64,000 nucleotides of DNA, from the NCBI RefSeq assembly GCF_002368295.1, contig NZ_AP018248.1:4496500-4560499 (forward strand), in the 5' to 3' direction. This document shows, in pieces, positions 53,491 to 62,998 of the stretch. Every line of letters starts with the position of its first letter. Within the stretch, counting starts at the first letter, position 1. Both the position numbers and the translations under genes were made by a program. The DNA is from Tolypothrix tenuis PCC 7101. Its GTDB lineage: Bacteria > Cyanobacteriota > Cyanobacteriia > Cyanobacteriales > Nostocaceae. The notes beneath the pieces were generated by a model. That model was not told the origin of the DNA, did not search any database, and saw only the letters and a list, made by a program, of their open reading frames with translations.

Positions 53491-53539
53491 TTGGCGTTGC
53501 TGAATTGGATGAAACAAATCATTCCGCCAGCAACGCCAA
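53491..53539. repeat. 12-bp perfect inverted repeat between PKS and acyltransferase genes
   Basis: TTGGCGTTGCTG (53491-53502) and CAGCAACGCCAA (53528-53539) enclose a 25-base loop that can pair further (GGATGA/TCATTCC). It sits 13 bases after the PKS stop on the minus strand. There is no T-run on that strand, so it may act as an mRNA stabiliser or partial terminator. Confidence 0.75.
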
Positions 53540-53552
53540 TTTTTACAGTACT

Positions 53553-56500
53553 TTAGGAAACACCGGCGACTTGTAAATATTTCCCAGGACGCTCAGGATC
53601 AGGAATATACCAGGAAGGATTACCTTGCGGATCACGTCCTAATTTTGCACCAGGCTGGGGAGGACGATTGCGGAGGCTGTTATTGGTAACGACAACTGCA
53701 TTTTGGCTGCGGCTTGTTAGTTCTTGATCTGGTGCAGCAAAGAAGCCAGCAGCTTGCATTTCAGCAAGACTCTCTTTAAAGGCTGTCATCACAAAAGCCA
53801 AATCAGCTTCAGAATGGGCGGTGGTGAGGAAGCAAGGACGGTGATCCCAAATATGCACTCCCTTTTCCCGCATCAAGTAAAAGAACAAATCTCCATAGAT
53901 GAACTCTGGCGCAGGTTTCACCATGAATAGGGAACCGAAATTATAAGCTGTGAAGGGTGCTTTTACTTGTTGGAAACATCTCATTATTTCTGCAACAAAC
54001 TTATCGGTTCTAGCATTGAGATTTTGCTGTAAGCTAGGGCCACTCTGCTTTAAATGTTGCAGTACGGCTTTTGCTGCTGCTAGTGCTAGAGGATGGCGGA
54101 CGAAAGTACCAGCAAAGTAAGTGACACCAACCTCTGGAACTGAATCATCACCATACTGCCAAAAGCCACCATCTAAAGCATCCATATATTTTGATGTTCC
54201 AGCAATCACCCCAATCGGTAGTCCACCGCCGACAATCTTACCGTAGGTAGCAATGTCTGCTTTAATACCGAAGTGAGCTTGAGCGCCACCGGGATGAATT
54301 CTAAATCCAGTAACGATTTCATCAAAGATGAGAGCAATATCAGCCTCTTCAGTGAACTTACGCAATTGCTGCAAGAATTCTTTGGGTTGGTATTCTGGGC
54401 GGCGGCTTTGTACAGATTCCACCATCACCCCTGCTAATTCATCAGCCCGACTTTTGAGGATTTCTAAAGACTCGGGTGAATCATAATCCAATACCAAAAT
54501 ATTCTCTACTTTTTCTGGGGGAATACCAGGTGCGGCGGGAATTGACCGCAGTTGCTTGCTACCACGAACAATAACTTCATCTAAAATGCCGTGATAGGCT
54601 CCCGAAAAGATAGCGATTAAGTTACGACCTGTAATTGTCCGCGCTAACCGCATCGCCCCTAAAACAGCTTCTGAACCTGTGTTGCAAAAAGCGGCGCGGT
54701 CAAAGTTGGTCAATTCACACATTAACTTTGCGACTTCTCCCACTAAAGGAGTTTGGGGGCCGATTTCCATACCCAGTTTCAGTTGGGCTTCAATTGCTTC
54801 GGTAATGAAAGCTGGTGACCAACCGAATAAATTCAAACCAAAACCATTGCTTAAATCAACATATTCGTTACCGTCAATGTCCCAAAGTTTAGAACCTGAT
54901 GAACGAGATACCACAATCGGGTAAACCATCTCTTTCATCGTGGGGTTGAAGCCAGAAACACTTCTGGGATCTGCCAAGTAACGGCGATGAGATTGGGTAT
55001 ATTCTTTGGATTGTTGCGTCCGTTTTGTATATCGTTGGATAAATTTATCTAGATAAGCGCGTTGTGCTGTTGTCAGAGTTTTCTGGGTTTTTTCAATTCG
55101 CGCTGCTGCACCAAATGCCTTTTTAGCGCCATTTGTCTCGGCTTCTACTACTGGTTTTGCTTCTGTGGTGGTTTGGGTAGGGGTAACAGATACAGTGTTT
55201 TGTGGAGTTGGTACTGTCGGTACAACTGGCGTTGTCAGAGATAAATTGTTGTTACCCAGTAACGCCAATTGTTGAGTCATGATTTGTAGCTGCTGATTAA
55301 TCACAGTTTCTAGGAAACTAGATGCAACAACAGGTTGGGGCGTAATTTGTTGCGGTGCAGATACATTCGTGGGAACTATGGTTGCAGGTGTTGGTAATGG
55401 TGCTTCTGAAGTAGGTTCTGCAACGGTTTCTGTTAAACCAAGCGCGGATACAATTTCTGGCGACAAACCTTCATTAACTAAGTCAGCCAAGGTTCCCAAA
55501 TTCGGGCAAACTTCTAATAACTGTCTGAGTGTGACCTTGACTTTAAATTTTTTCTTTAACGCTAGTCCAACTTGCGTGAGAGATAGGGAATCTAACCCCA
55601 TTTCTAAAAACGTTGTCGAGTCATCAAAACCAGCGATTTCTAGTCCAGAGGTTTCTTCGAGAACTTCTTTGAGCAGGGGAATAAGTTTTTGCTTGGGGGA
55701 TGACATAGTTGCAGGTTTCTCTACAATTTGGGGATTGGGAATTTGAGCAGTTTTGGCGCGGTTGGGATGGGGTAGTGGATCGATCCAAAAACGTTGGCGT
55801 TCAAAGGGATAAGTCGGAAGCGGAATTCGCTGGCGTGTTTCGTCTTGATAGAAATTGCTCCAGTCGATAGTCACTCCTGCTAACCACAGTTGTCCTACTG
55901 CTTTGAGTAATGCATTCCATTCGGCTGTGTTCTCAGCGTTATCAGCCAGAGAAGCGATCGCAATTTGTTGTTTGATATCTTTCGCTTGTTGGCGCGCTAG
56001 GGTTGCAGTTGTAGCCCGTGGCCCCACTTCCAGCAGTACCCGTTCTGGCTGTTCCCAGAGGGTTTGTACACCTTCCGCAAATCGCACAGTCTGGCGCAGA
56101 TGATTCGCCCAATACATTGGATCGGTGGCTTGTTCATCTGTAATCCAGTTGGCGGTGACTGTGGAAACAAAGGGAATTTGAGGTGCTGATAATTTAACTT
56201 GTGCAACTACCTCTGCAAAGGGAGCCACAATGCTATCCATCATCGGGGAGTGGAAAGCATGGGAGGTGTGGAGATGGCGACAGACAATCTCTTCGCTTTC
56301 TAGTTGTTGTTGTAGTGATGCGATCGCCTCTGTAGGGCCTGCAACGACACATAGGGAAGGGCCATTAATAGCGGCGATCGCTAATTCTGCACTTAATCGC
56401 GGCTCTACCTCTTTAGCTGGGAGGCGCACTGAAAGCATGGCTCCTCCCGGTAACTCCCACATTAAGCGACCGCGAGTTGCAACCAACATCAGCGCATCTT

Positions 56501-58445
56501 CTAAGCTAAATACACCCGCAATACAGGCGGCGACAAATTCACCAATACTGTGACCAATCATGGCTTGGGGTTTGACTCCCCAACTTTGCCATAGTTGCGC
56601 TAGGGCGTATTCAATCACGAATAATGCTGGCTGGGTAAAGAAGGTTTGTTTTAAAGAAATAGCCGCAGTTTCAGCATCGCCTGGTGCGGGATACATGATT
56701 TCGCGTAAATCTCTTCCCAGCAAAGGTTTGAGAATTTCCGCGCATCGATCTACTACCTCACGAAATATAGGTTCGTGGTTGTAGAGATTCAATCCCATGT
56801 TCACATATTGCGATCCTTGTCCTGGGAACATGAAAGCAACAGGGGGATTGCGGATTTCTGTATGACGAGTACTGACTTGATTGGGGTCTAAAGATTGTAG
56901 TGATGCGATCGCATCTGTAATATCGTGACAAACTACATAGCGGCGATAGTTGAAGGCTTTACGTCCGCGCTGTAGGGTATAGGCAACATCAGCTAAGTTA
57001 ATTTCGGCGTTGTATTGCAGATATTGCTGTAAATTGGCGGTTGCAGCATCTAAGGCTGTACTTGTTTTTGCTGAAAGTAATAATAACTGCTGTGGACGAG
57101 AAGCACCGGCAGGTTGAATTTCTGGAGTTTCTTCCAAAACTACATGAGCATTTGTCCCACCCACACCAAAGGAACTCACACCAGCGCGGCGCGGAGTTTC
57201 ACCTTCTGGCCATTCTACTAATTTGGTATTGACATAGAAGGGACTATTGGCAAAGTCAATTTTGGGGTTGGGGGCTGTAAAATTCAGGCTTGGGGGTAGT
57301 TTTTTGTGATATAGGGAGAGCGCAGTTTTAATTAAACCCGTTACCCCAGCCGCCGCTACTAAATGCCCAAGATTGCTTTTAACTGAGCCAATCGCACAAA
57401 ACTGTTTAGCATCTGTATGGACTCGGAATGCTTGCGTTAAGGCTTCAATTTCAATCGGGTCACCTAAGGGTGTGGCTGTACCATGCGCTTCAATATAAGA
57501 GATAGTTTCGGGGTGAATGTTGGCGTAAGCTTGCGCCATTGCTATGGCTTCGGCTTGTCCGTCTACACTGGGAGCAGTAAAGCTGACCTTATCACCACCG
57601 TCATTATTGATACCCAGACCCCGAATTACGGCATAAATGCGATCGCCATCTTGCAGTGCATCTTCTAAACGCTTTAGGGCAACTATTCCTGCGCCGTTGT
57701 TGAACATTGTGCCTTGAGCATTGACATCGAAGGGGCGACAATGTCCATCACCGGAAAGCATACTGCCTTCTTGCGCGATATAACCGCTATTTTGGGGTGT
57801 AGTCATAGATACACCACCCGCTAAAGCCAAATCGCATTGATAGTTGCTCAGGGCTTGGCAAGCTTGAATAACTGCTACCAAGGAAGTAGAGCAAGCAGTA
57901 TTTACACTGACAGCCGGGCCTTTCAGGTTAAGTTTATACGCCGCACGGGTAGTTAAAAAGTCTTTTTCATTAGCTAGCATGGTTTGGAATTCACCGATGC
58001 GATCGACAATTTCCATCCGGCCGCTAATGTTGTTAGCAAAATACGTATTTTGACCACAACCAGCGTACAATCCAATCAAACCATCGAAATACTCTGATTC
58101 ATAACCCGCATTTTCTAAAGCTTCATATACCAACTCCAGAAAAACTCTCGCTTGGGGATCCATGACCACAGCTTCTGAGGGATTGATACCAAAAAAAGCT
58201 GCATCAAAGGTTTCGCCTCCAGGGATGGTTCCTCTAGCTTTAACGTAGCTAGGATCTTCGCAAAGATTGGGGTCAATACTGGGATCTAATTCCTCATCTT
58301 GAAAAAAAGTTGTTGACTCTAGTCCCTCACAGAGATTGCGCCATAATTCATCGACATTTCTAGCGCCAGGAAATTTCCCTACCATGCCAATAATGGCAAT
58401 ACCATCAATGGGATCTTGATTATCCGATGCTTGCATATCTACCAT
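53553..58445 (-). CDS. Type I PKS module with aminotransferase: KS - AT - ACP - AMT
   Basis: 1630 residues. The ketosynthase (about 12-435) has Cys185 in VNTACSTSLVA and the two His in EAHGTATPLGDP and KSNLGHLVAAAG. The acyltransferase (about 535-840) has GHSIGEFVAA and the malonyl-type HAFHSPMMD. The ACP has MGLDSLSLTQ. A Pro/Thr/Ala-rich linker of about 120 residues follows. The last ~480 residues are a glutamate-1-semialdehyde-type PLP aminotransferase (NTGSEAVLGAMRLART, IFDEIVTGFR, KIVGGGLPIGVIAG with the Schiff-base Lys). There are no KR, DH, ER or methyltransferase domains. It would add one malonyl unit and transaminate the beta-keto thioester on the ACP, as MycA and McyE do. The tail GNPSWYIPDPERPGKYLQV closes the protein. 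It starts 3 bases after the A-PCP gene (translational coupling). Confidence 0.93.
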   Translation of the reverse strand: MVDMQASDNQDPIDGIAIIGMVGKFPGARNVDELWRNLCEGLESTTFFQDEELDPSIDPNLCEDPSYVKARGTIPGGETFDAAFFGINPSEAVVMDPQARVFLELVYEALENAGYESEYFDGLIGLYAGCGQNTYFANNISGRMEIVDRIGEFQTMLANEKDFLTTRAAYKLNLKGPAVSVNTACSTSLVAVIQACQALSNYQCDLALAGGVSMTTPQNSGYIAQEGSMLSGDGHCRPFDVNAQGTMFNNGAGIVALKRLEDALQDGDRIYAVIRGLGINNDGGDKVSFTAPSVDGQAEAIAMAQAYANIHPETISYIEAHGTATPLGDPIEIEALTQAFRVHTDAKQFCAIGSVKSNLGHLVAAAGVTGLIKTALSLYHKKLPPSLNFTAPNPKIDFANSPFYVNTKLVEWPEGETPRRAGVSSFGVGGTNAHVVLEETPEIQPAGASRPQQLLLLSAKTSTALDAATANLQQYLQYNAEINLADVAYTLQRGRKAFNYRRYVVCHDITDAIASLQSLDPNQVSTRHTEIRNPPVAFMFPGQGSQYVNMGLNLYNHEPIFREVVDRCAEILKPLLGRDLREIMYPAPGDAETAAISLKQTFFTQPALFVIEYALAQLWQSWGVKPQAMIGHSIGEFVAACIAGVFSLEDALMLVATRGRLMWELPGGAMLSVRLPAKEVEPRLSAELAIAAINGPSLCVVAGPTEAIASLQQQLESEEIVCRHLHTSHAFHSPMMDSIVAPFAEVVAQVKLSAPQIPFVSTVTANWITDEQATDPMYWANHLRQTVRFAEGVQTLWEQPERVLLEVGPRATTATLARQQAKDIKQQIAIASLADNAENTAEWNALLKAVGQLWLAGVTIDWSNFYQDETRQRIPLPTYPFERQRFWIDPLPHPNRAKTAQIPNPQIVEKPATMSSPKQKLIPLLKEVLEETSGLEIAGFDDSTTFLEMGLDSLSLTQVGLALKKKFKVKVTLRQLLEVCPNLGTLADLVNEGLSPEIVSALGLTETVAEPTSEAPLPTPATIVPTNVSAPQQITPQPVVASSFLETVINQQLQIMTQQLALLGNNNLSLTTPVVPTVPTPQNTVSVTPTQTTTEAKPVVEAETNGAKKAFGAAARIEKTQKTLTTAQRAYLDKFIQRYTKRTQQSKEYTQSHRRYLADPRSVSGFNPTMKEMVYPIVVSRSSGSKLWDIDGNEYVDLSNGFGLNLFGWSPAFITEAIEAQLKLGMEIGPQTPLVGEVAKLMCELTNFDRAAFCNTGSEAVLGAMRLARTITGRNLIAIFSGAYHGILDEVIVRGSKQLRSIPAAPGIPPEKVENILVLDYDSPESLEILKSRADELAGVMVESVQSRRPEYQPKEFLQQLRKFTEEADIALIFDEIVTGFRIHPGGAQAHFGIKADIATYGKIVGGGLPIGVIAGTSKYMDALDGGFWQYGDDSVPEVGVTYFAGTFVRHPLALAAAKAVLQHLKQSGPSLQQNLNARTDKFVAEIMRCFQQVKAPFTAYNFGSLFMVKPAPEFIYGDLFFYLMREKGVHIWDHRPCFLTTAHSEADLAFVMTAFKESLAEMQAAGFFAAPDQELTSRSQNAVVVTNNSLRNRPPQPGAKLGRDPQGNPSWYIPDPERPGKYLQVAGVS

Positions 58446-58448
58446 TAC

Positions 58449-60428
58449 TTAAACACCTTGTTGATGATGACGGCGACGACTACGCGCTGCTTGTTGACGT
58501 TGAGCGCGATTTTGCAGCTTGTCATAAGCAGGTTGGCTGTTTTGTTTTAATTGCAAATACTTTGCTAATGCGCCAATTGTTGAATATTGAAAGAGCTTCA
58601 CAGCAGGTAACTCAATACTCAGTTCCTGTTGTATCCGTGCTGTAACTTGCAGAATTGAGATGGAAGTTGCTCCTAAATCAAAGAAGTTATCATCTATACC
58701 AACGCGCTCAATTTTCAGTAAATCGCCCAAAATAGCTGCTAATTGACGTTCTAAATCAGTTTGAGGAGCAATATAAGCTTGTTCGAGTTGCGGACGTTCT
58801 CTACTGGGTGCAGGTAATTTATGTCTATCAACTTTGCCGTTTGCAGTTAAAGGCATTGATTCCAACAACACAAACGCTGATGGCACCATGTAATTAGGTA
58901 GTTTTTGCTGTAAAAAACTCCGCAATTGATTGTGGGTGTAACTACTGTGCTGATGCGGCACAATATAAGCAACTAACTGCTTTTCGCCTGTTTCTTGCTG
59001 AAGCGCTAAAACCACATTTTCTCGCACCTCCGGATGTTGAGCAATTTCTCTTTCGATTTCTCCCAGCTCAATGCGGAAACCGCGAATTTTGACTTGATTG
59101 TCAATTCTTCCTAAAAATTCGATATTACCATCTGGCAGAAACCGCGCTAAATCACCAGTTTTGTAAAGGCGAGTTGGTGAATTGTCATCAAAGGAGTGAG
59201 AAATAAACTTTTCAGCAGTCAAATCAGGACGGTTGAGATAGCCTCTAGCGAGTCCATCACCAGCAATGTACAACTCGCCAACTTCTGCGATCGCAACTTG
59301 TTGGTGGTTGTCATCTAAGATATAAACTTGGGTATTGGCAATGGGGCGACCAATGGGGATGGAAGCACCTGGTTGCAATGGTGCTGTGATGCTGTAGCAG
59401 CAAGTAAAGGTTGTATTCTCAGTGGGGCCATAACCATTAATTAGCTGACAGTTCTCTACAGTTTGGAGAAATTTCTGCACATGGGGAACGGATAAAACAT
59501 CGCCACCTGCTAAAAGTTGACGCAAGGATTTTAAAGCCTCAATTTTTTCATCAACTATTAAATGGAATAAACCAGCCGTCAGCCACAGAGTTGTAACTTG
59601 GTTGTGCTGAATAATCTGCGCTAATTCTTCCAATGATGGTGTGTGAGGAGGAGCAATTACTAATTTTCCACCATTGAGTAAGCAACCCCAAATTTCTAAA
59701 GTAGAAGCATCAAAGGAAATCGGCGCAAGTTGTAGAATTACTTCATTATCTGTTAATTGAGCATAATTAGTTTCTTTGACTAACCGGACTACACCGCGAT
59801 GGATGACACAAACACCCTTGGGCGTACCTGTGGAACCAGAAGTGTACATCACATAAGCCAGGTTTTCGGCGGTGACGTTAGTAGTTAGGTTATCTTGGCT
59901 ATTTTGAAAAATTGCATCCCAATTTTTATCTAAGCAAATTACAGATGCATTATGAGTAGGTAATTTACTAACTAAATCTTTTTGAGTTAATAGTACTGAT
60001 ACATTGGTATCAGACAGCATGAAAGCTAAACGTTCTTGCGGATATGCTGGATCTAGAGGTACAAAAGCTCCACCAGCTTTAAGAATGGCGAGTAACCCTA
60101 CAACCATTTCTATTGAGCGTTCTACACAAATTCCTACTAGAACTTCTGCACCAACTCCTAATATTTGCAGATATTGTGCTAGTTGATTAGCACGACTATT
60201 CAAGTCTTTATAGGTAATTTGCTGCTCGTTAAAAACTAAGGCTACAGCATCGGGTATTTTTTCTACTTGCGCTTCAAACAACTGATGAATACAAGCTTGC
60301 TTGGGATAATCGGTTTGAGTATGATTCCACTCAATTAGTAATTTCTGTTGTTCTGTTGTTGACAAAATAGGTAATTTTGAGATGTCTTTTTCTGGGTTAG
60401 TTTCAGATAGGGATATTTGATACACCAT
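58449..60428 (-). CDS. NRPS loading module: A (valine-type) - PCP
   Basis: 659 residues with no condensation domain. The first ~30 residues match only the usual C-to-A linker (LPILSTTEQQKLLIEWNHTQ). Adenylation core motifs are intact: A3 MYTSGSTGTPKG, A5 NGYGPTENTTF, A7 YKTGDLARFL, A10 TANGKVDRHKL. The PCP has DNFFDLGATSISILQV, with the phosphopantetheine Ser. Hand-read specificity residues are D-A-L-W-L-G-G-T-F-K, close to valine/isoleucine codes. A basic C-terminal tail (RAQRQQAARSRRRHHQQG) may be a docking element for the PKS. As the first gene of the operon it most likely primes the assembly line with a branched amino acid. Confidence 0.92.
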   Translation of the reverse strand: MVYQISLSETNPEKDISKLPILSTTEQQKLLIEWNHTQTDYPKQACIHQLFEAQVEKIPDAVALVFNEQQITYKDLNSRANQLAQYLQILGVGAEVLVGICVERSIEMVVGLLAILKAGGAFVPLDPAYPQERLAFMLSDTNVSVLLTQKDLVSKLPTHNASVICLDKNWDAIFQNSQDNLTTNVTAENLAYVMYTSGSTGTPKGVCVIHRGVVRLVKETNYAQLTDNEVILQLAPISFDASTLEIWGCLLNGGKLVIAPPHTPSLEELAQIIQHNQVTTLWLTAGLFHLIVDEKIEALKSLRQLLAGGDVLSVPHVQKFLQTVENCQLINGYGPTENTTFTCCYSITAPLQPGASIPIGRPIANTQVYILDDNHQQVAIAEVGELYIAGDGLARGYLNRPDLTAEKFISHSFDDNSPTRLYKTGDLARFLPDGNIEFLGRIDNQVKIRGFRIELGEIEREIAQHPEVRENVVLALQQETGEKQLVAYIVPHQHSSYTHNQLRSFLQQKLPNYMVPSAFVLLESMPLTANGKVDRHKLPAPSRERPQLEQAYIAPQTDLERQLAAILGDLLKIERVGIDDNFFDLGATSISILQVTARIQQELSIELPAVKLFQYSTIGALAKYLQLKQNSQPAYDKLQNRAQRQQAARSRRRHHQQGV

Positions 60429-61440
60429 TGGTAGTAATGATTTTTACGTAAACCTTAATCTGCTCGTTATACGATTAATCAGGCAATTAAAAACATGAGA
60501 TATTACTACTAATAAAGCTGTAATACCACATAGTGATATCTGCTTCATCAGTGTGATTCATATCATTATTTAATTAGTTATTTTTTAAGTGAGAACTTGA
60601 AAGTAAATTAAATCGGTTAACAATTTATCGGATGTTTAAAAAGAGCATGTATTAATGCGTACGTGCTAACTCTATACTTTAGTTATTTCATTCTGACCTA
60701 ATTTATAAAAATCATAGTTACTTTCAATACATCTTTATTGAAAATTAAAACTTTAGAGCCAATTTCCTAGGTGAATATTAAGTCTTTACAGAAAAATTAA
60801 TCGTTGTTGAAGAAGTATTGACGTTTTGGGAAATAGAGGCTAGAGGCTCAGAAATCAGGGTTAGAGAAGAGAAATATCATAGTTTTGGGCGACCACCTAT
60901 TGATTATATTGACAAAATTGCCCTAAATACTGGGTAAATAATAATACTTATAATTAATACTTAGTATTACGGTTGATAAAATAATTAAAAATATACTCAA
61001 AATATAATAAATTTACTGAAGATACTTACTTTTACTGTTAGCCTATAGTCCAATACCCTTGGGTTAAGCTCATTAGCGATTGATTTGTCACTCATTAAAG
61101 AAGCCAGAAGAATTGGGGGATTCTCCCCCAAACCCCCGATTGGGTGACGGTTGCGTCCCCCAAACCCCCTCCAAAATTATTGTTCAGTTTTTTGTTGAGT
61201 AATACCATGTCTCTAAATTCAGGCTACAGATAATTCTCCCCTCGCTCCCTACCCCTGCTGCCTATGTGTAACGTTTTGGAGAATTGGTATAACTATTTTT
61301 TTGGTTTTGTGATCAATTAATTTTCTGAACTGAACTGTATTTGCCTATAGTCAAGAGTTATGATTCAGTAAGTTTTGAGCAATGGTGACAAGCGTTTCTT
61401 TGCTCTTGTGAAGCAAGGAATGGGACTATTTCAGGCTCTC
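60429..61440. promoter_or_regulatory. 1-kb region upstream of the NRPS/PKS operon
   Basis: It must contain the promoter for the leftward biosynthetic genes. The left part is AT-rich. 61110-61180 holds a GGGGGATTCTCCCCC hairpin and C-rich repeats, of the dispersed type. A 51-codon open frame is listed separately. I could not identify a regulator site by eye. Confidence 0.4.
60782..60937 (+). other. Possible coding remnant (51 codons)
   Basis: The open frame VFTEKLIVVEEVLTFWEIEA, then REEKYHSFGRPPIDYIDK, ends in ALNTG-stop. It reads like protein but lacks an ATG and an RBS, so it may be a gene relic. Not recognised. Confidence 0.25.
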
Positions 61441-62562
61441 CTAATTTGGCATTTTTGGTTTTAAGAGGCGGAACCAAAAGCGAGAACCACCTTCAGGAAG
61501 CGGTAAATAACCGATTTTCCCTCCCCAGCGTTCAACTGTAATGCGACAGAAGTAAAGTCCTAAACCAGCTCTACCAGATCTGCTTTTACCTTGAGAGAAT
61601 TTTTGAAATAACGATGGTACAAACTCTGGCTCTACACCTGTACCCCGATCATCGACGGTTACAAGAACTGATTCTGCATCTAGTTGTAAGCCAATTTCCA
61701 CAGTAGCCTGCGGTGGGCTATGGCGGAATGCATTTTCTACCAAATTAGAAATTACCCGATCCAAACGCGAGCGATCGCCTACTACTCTCCAGTCAGCTGT
61801 GAAGTCAATATTATTGGCTATTTGTAATTGCATATCATTAAGTGCAAAGGTGGGACTTAACACCTTGATTACCTCTTGTACAGAAGCGAGAACATTGGGT
61901 GCTTGTTCGGGATCGAGTGTGAAAGCTTCTAGGGATTGCATTTCAGATGAGAATGCATTTAGTATTTCCCGAATCAGCATTTCTTGTTTAATAGTTTGCT
62001 GTCTGCCAACTTCTAAATGTTCTTTTCCTTTAGGGGTTAGGTTTTCAAATTCTAGCAGAGCTAAACAACAATTAATACTACTTAATTGTCCTGCTATATC
62101 ATGGATAATACAGTGAATTAATACTTCTTTTTTTTGATTATCTTTTAATAATTGTTGGTGAACTAATTGATTTTCTCGAGCTTTTTGAATAATAGATTGT
62201 TTTTCGTAAAAAGAATTATCCAGTAATTCAATTAATATAATTTTTCGGTTATTTAAGCAAATTGCTGAGGCTTCAAAATGATATTCTTTACCAGATAGGG
62301 CGCGGTCTGTCCAGAAACCAGAAGTTAGCTTAGTCGTGCTATTATTTTGCCAAAATTCTTCAGCATCAATCAAAAAATTTTCTAAAAAGGGAAACTGTTC
62401 TTCTGGGATTAATACTTCCATCCCTGATGTAATTCTGGGATGGCAAAAATGCCGTAACCAATTGGGTACTGTCCCAGTAACTTTAAATGTACCGAAATTA
62501 ATTCGCTCTAACACTAAAATATTTAAGGCTGCAAATAAGTCTGCTGTGATAGAGTCATTCAT
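61441..62562 (-). CDS. Sensor histidine kinase with PAS-like N-terminal domain
   Basis: 373 residues, predicted soluble. Residues 1-125 are a sensor-like domain (FPFLENFLIDAEEFW, YHFEASAICLNNRKIILIELLD). The dimerisation/phospho-acceptor region has HCIIHDIAGQLSSINCC (His in IHDIAG). The ATPase domain has the N-box NLVENAFRHSPP, G1 VDDRGTGVEP and G2 GRAGLGLYFCRITVERWGG. There is no receiver domain and no adjacent response regulator. Last gene of a four-gene operon; it starts 19 bases after the small sensor-like gene. Confidence 0.88.
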   Translation of the reverse strand: MNDSITADLFAALNILVLERINFGTFKVTGTVPNWLRHFCHPRITSGMEVLIPEEQFPFLENFLIDAEEFWQNNSTTKLTSGFWTDRALSGKEYHFEASAICLNNRKIILIELLDNSFYEKQSIIQKARENQLVHQQLLKDNQKKEVLIHCIIHDIAGQLSSINCCLALLEFENLTPKGKEHLEVGRQQTIKQEMLIREILNAFSSEMQSLEAFTLDPEQAPNVLASVQEVIKVLSPTFALNDMQLQIANNIDFTADWRVVGDRSRLDRVISNLVENAFRHSPPQATVEIGLQLDAESVLVTVDDRGTGVEPEFVPSLFQKFSQGKSRSGRAGLGLYFCRITVERWGGKIGYLPLPEGGSRFWFRLLKPKMPN

Positions 62563-62581
62563 GATTTTATGCCGCCATAAA

Positions 62582-62998
62582 TTAATTTTGATTTGATTCT
62601 TGCTGGAAAATTTTTATTAATTTTTCTTGTAATAAGCTGAATTCATTGGCTTGCTGTTGCACGAGTGATTTATGACTTTCATCGCGAGTAGCATCTAACA
62701 TTAATACCCAATCACCTTCCTCAGAGGGGAAGAGATGGACATCTGCACAGATACCATATTCAGTTTTCATACGGGGGAGAAATAAAGGGAAATCATCTAA
62801 TGGCAGTAGCCCTTCCAGAAAAAACACCTGTTCTGTAATATACTCACCTGCTTGCAGGTTGCTAACTCCATATACTGCCAATTTTCCCCCCCACGCAGAC
62901 AAGCAACCATCTTTTTTAACTAATAGATAAGCAAGAGAGAGTTCTTCAATAATAAAAGTCAGAAGATAAGCAATCACAGGCGTGGGGATATCTAACAT
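62582..62998 (-). CDS. Small sensor-like protein (PAS-like), operon partner of kinase and GTPase
   Basis: 138 residues. No database family comes to mind, but the order of its segments parallels the kinase N-terminus downstream: EGLLPLDDFPLFLPRMKTE versus VLIPEEQFPFLENFLIDAE, then WVLMLDATRDESHKSLVQQQ versus IILIELLDNSFYEKQSIIQK. This suggests a PAS-like sensor with a C-terminal helix. The gene abuts the GTPase gene exactly (stop and start adjacent). It may act as an adaptor between the GTPase and the kinase. Confidence 0.6.
   Translation of the reverse strand: MLDIPTPVIAYLLTFIIEELSLAYLLVKKDGCLSAWGGKLAVYGVSNLQAGEYITEQVFFLEGLLPLDDFPLFLPRMKTEYGICADVHLFPSEEGDWVLMLDATRDESHKSLVQQQANEFSLLQEKLIKIFQQESNQN

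Noticed and set aside
53553..58445. Microcystin/nodularin-type (McyE) or fatty-acid-primed microginin-type PKS
   Set aside because: There is no C-methyltransferase, no following C-A in the same chain and no fatty-acyl-AMP ligase; the starter is an A-PCP protein.
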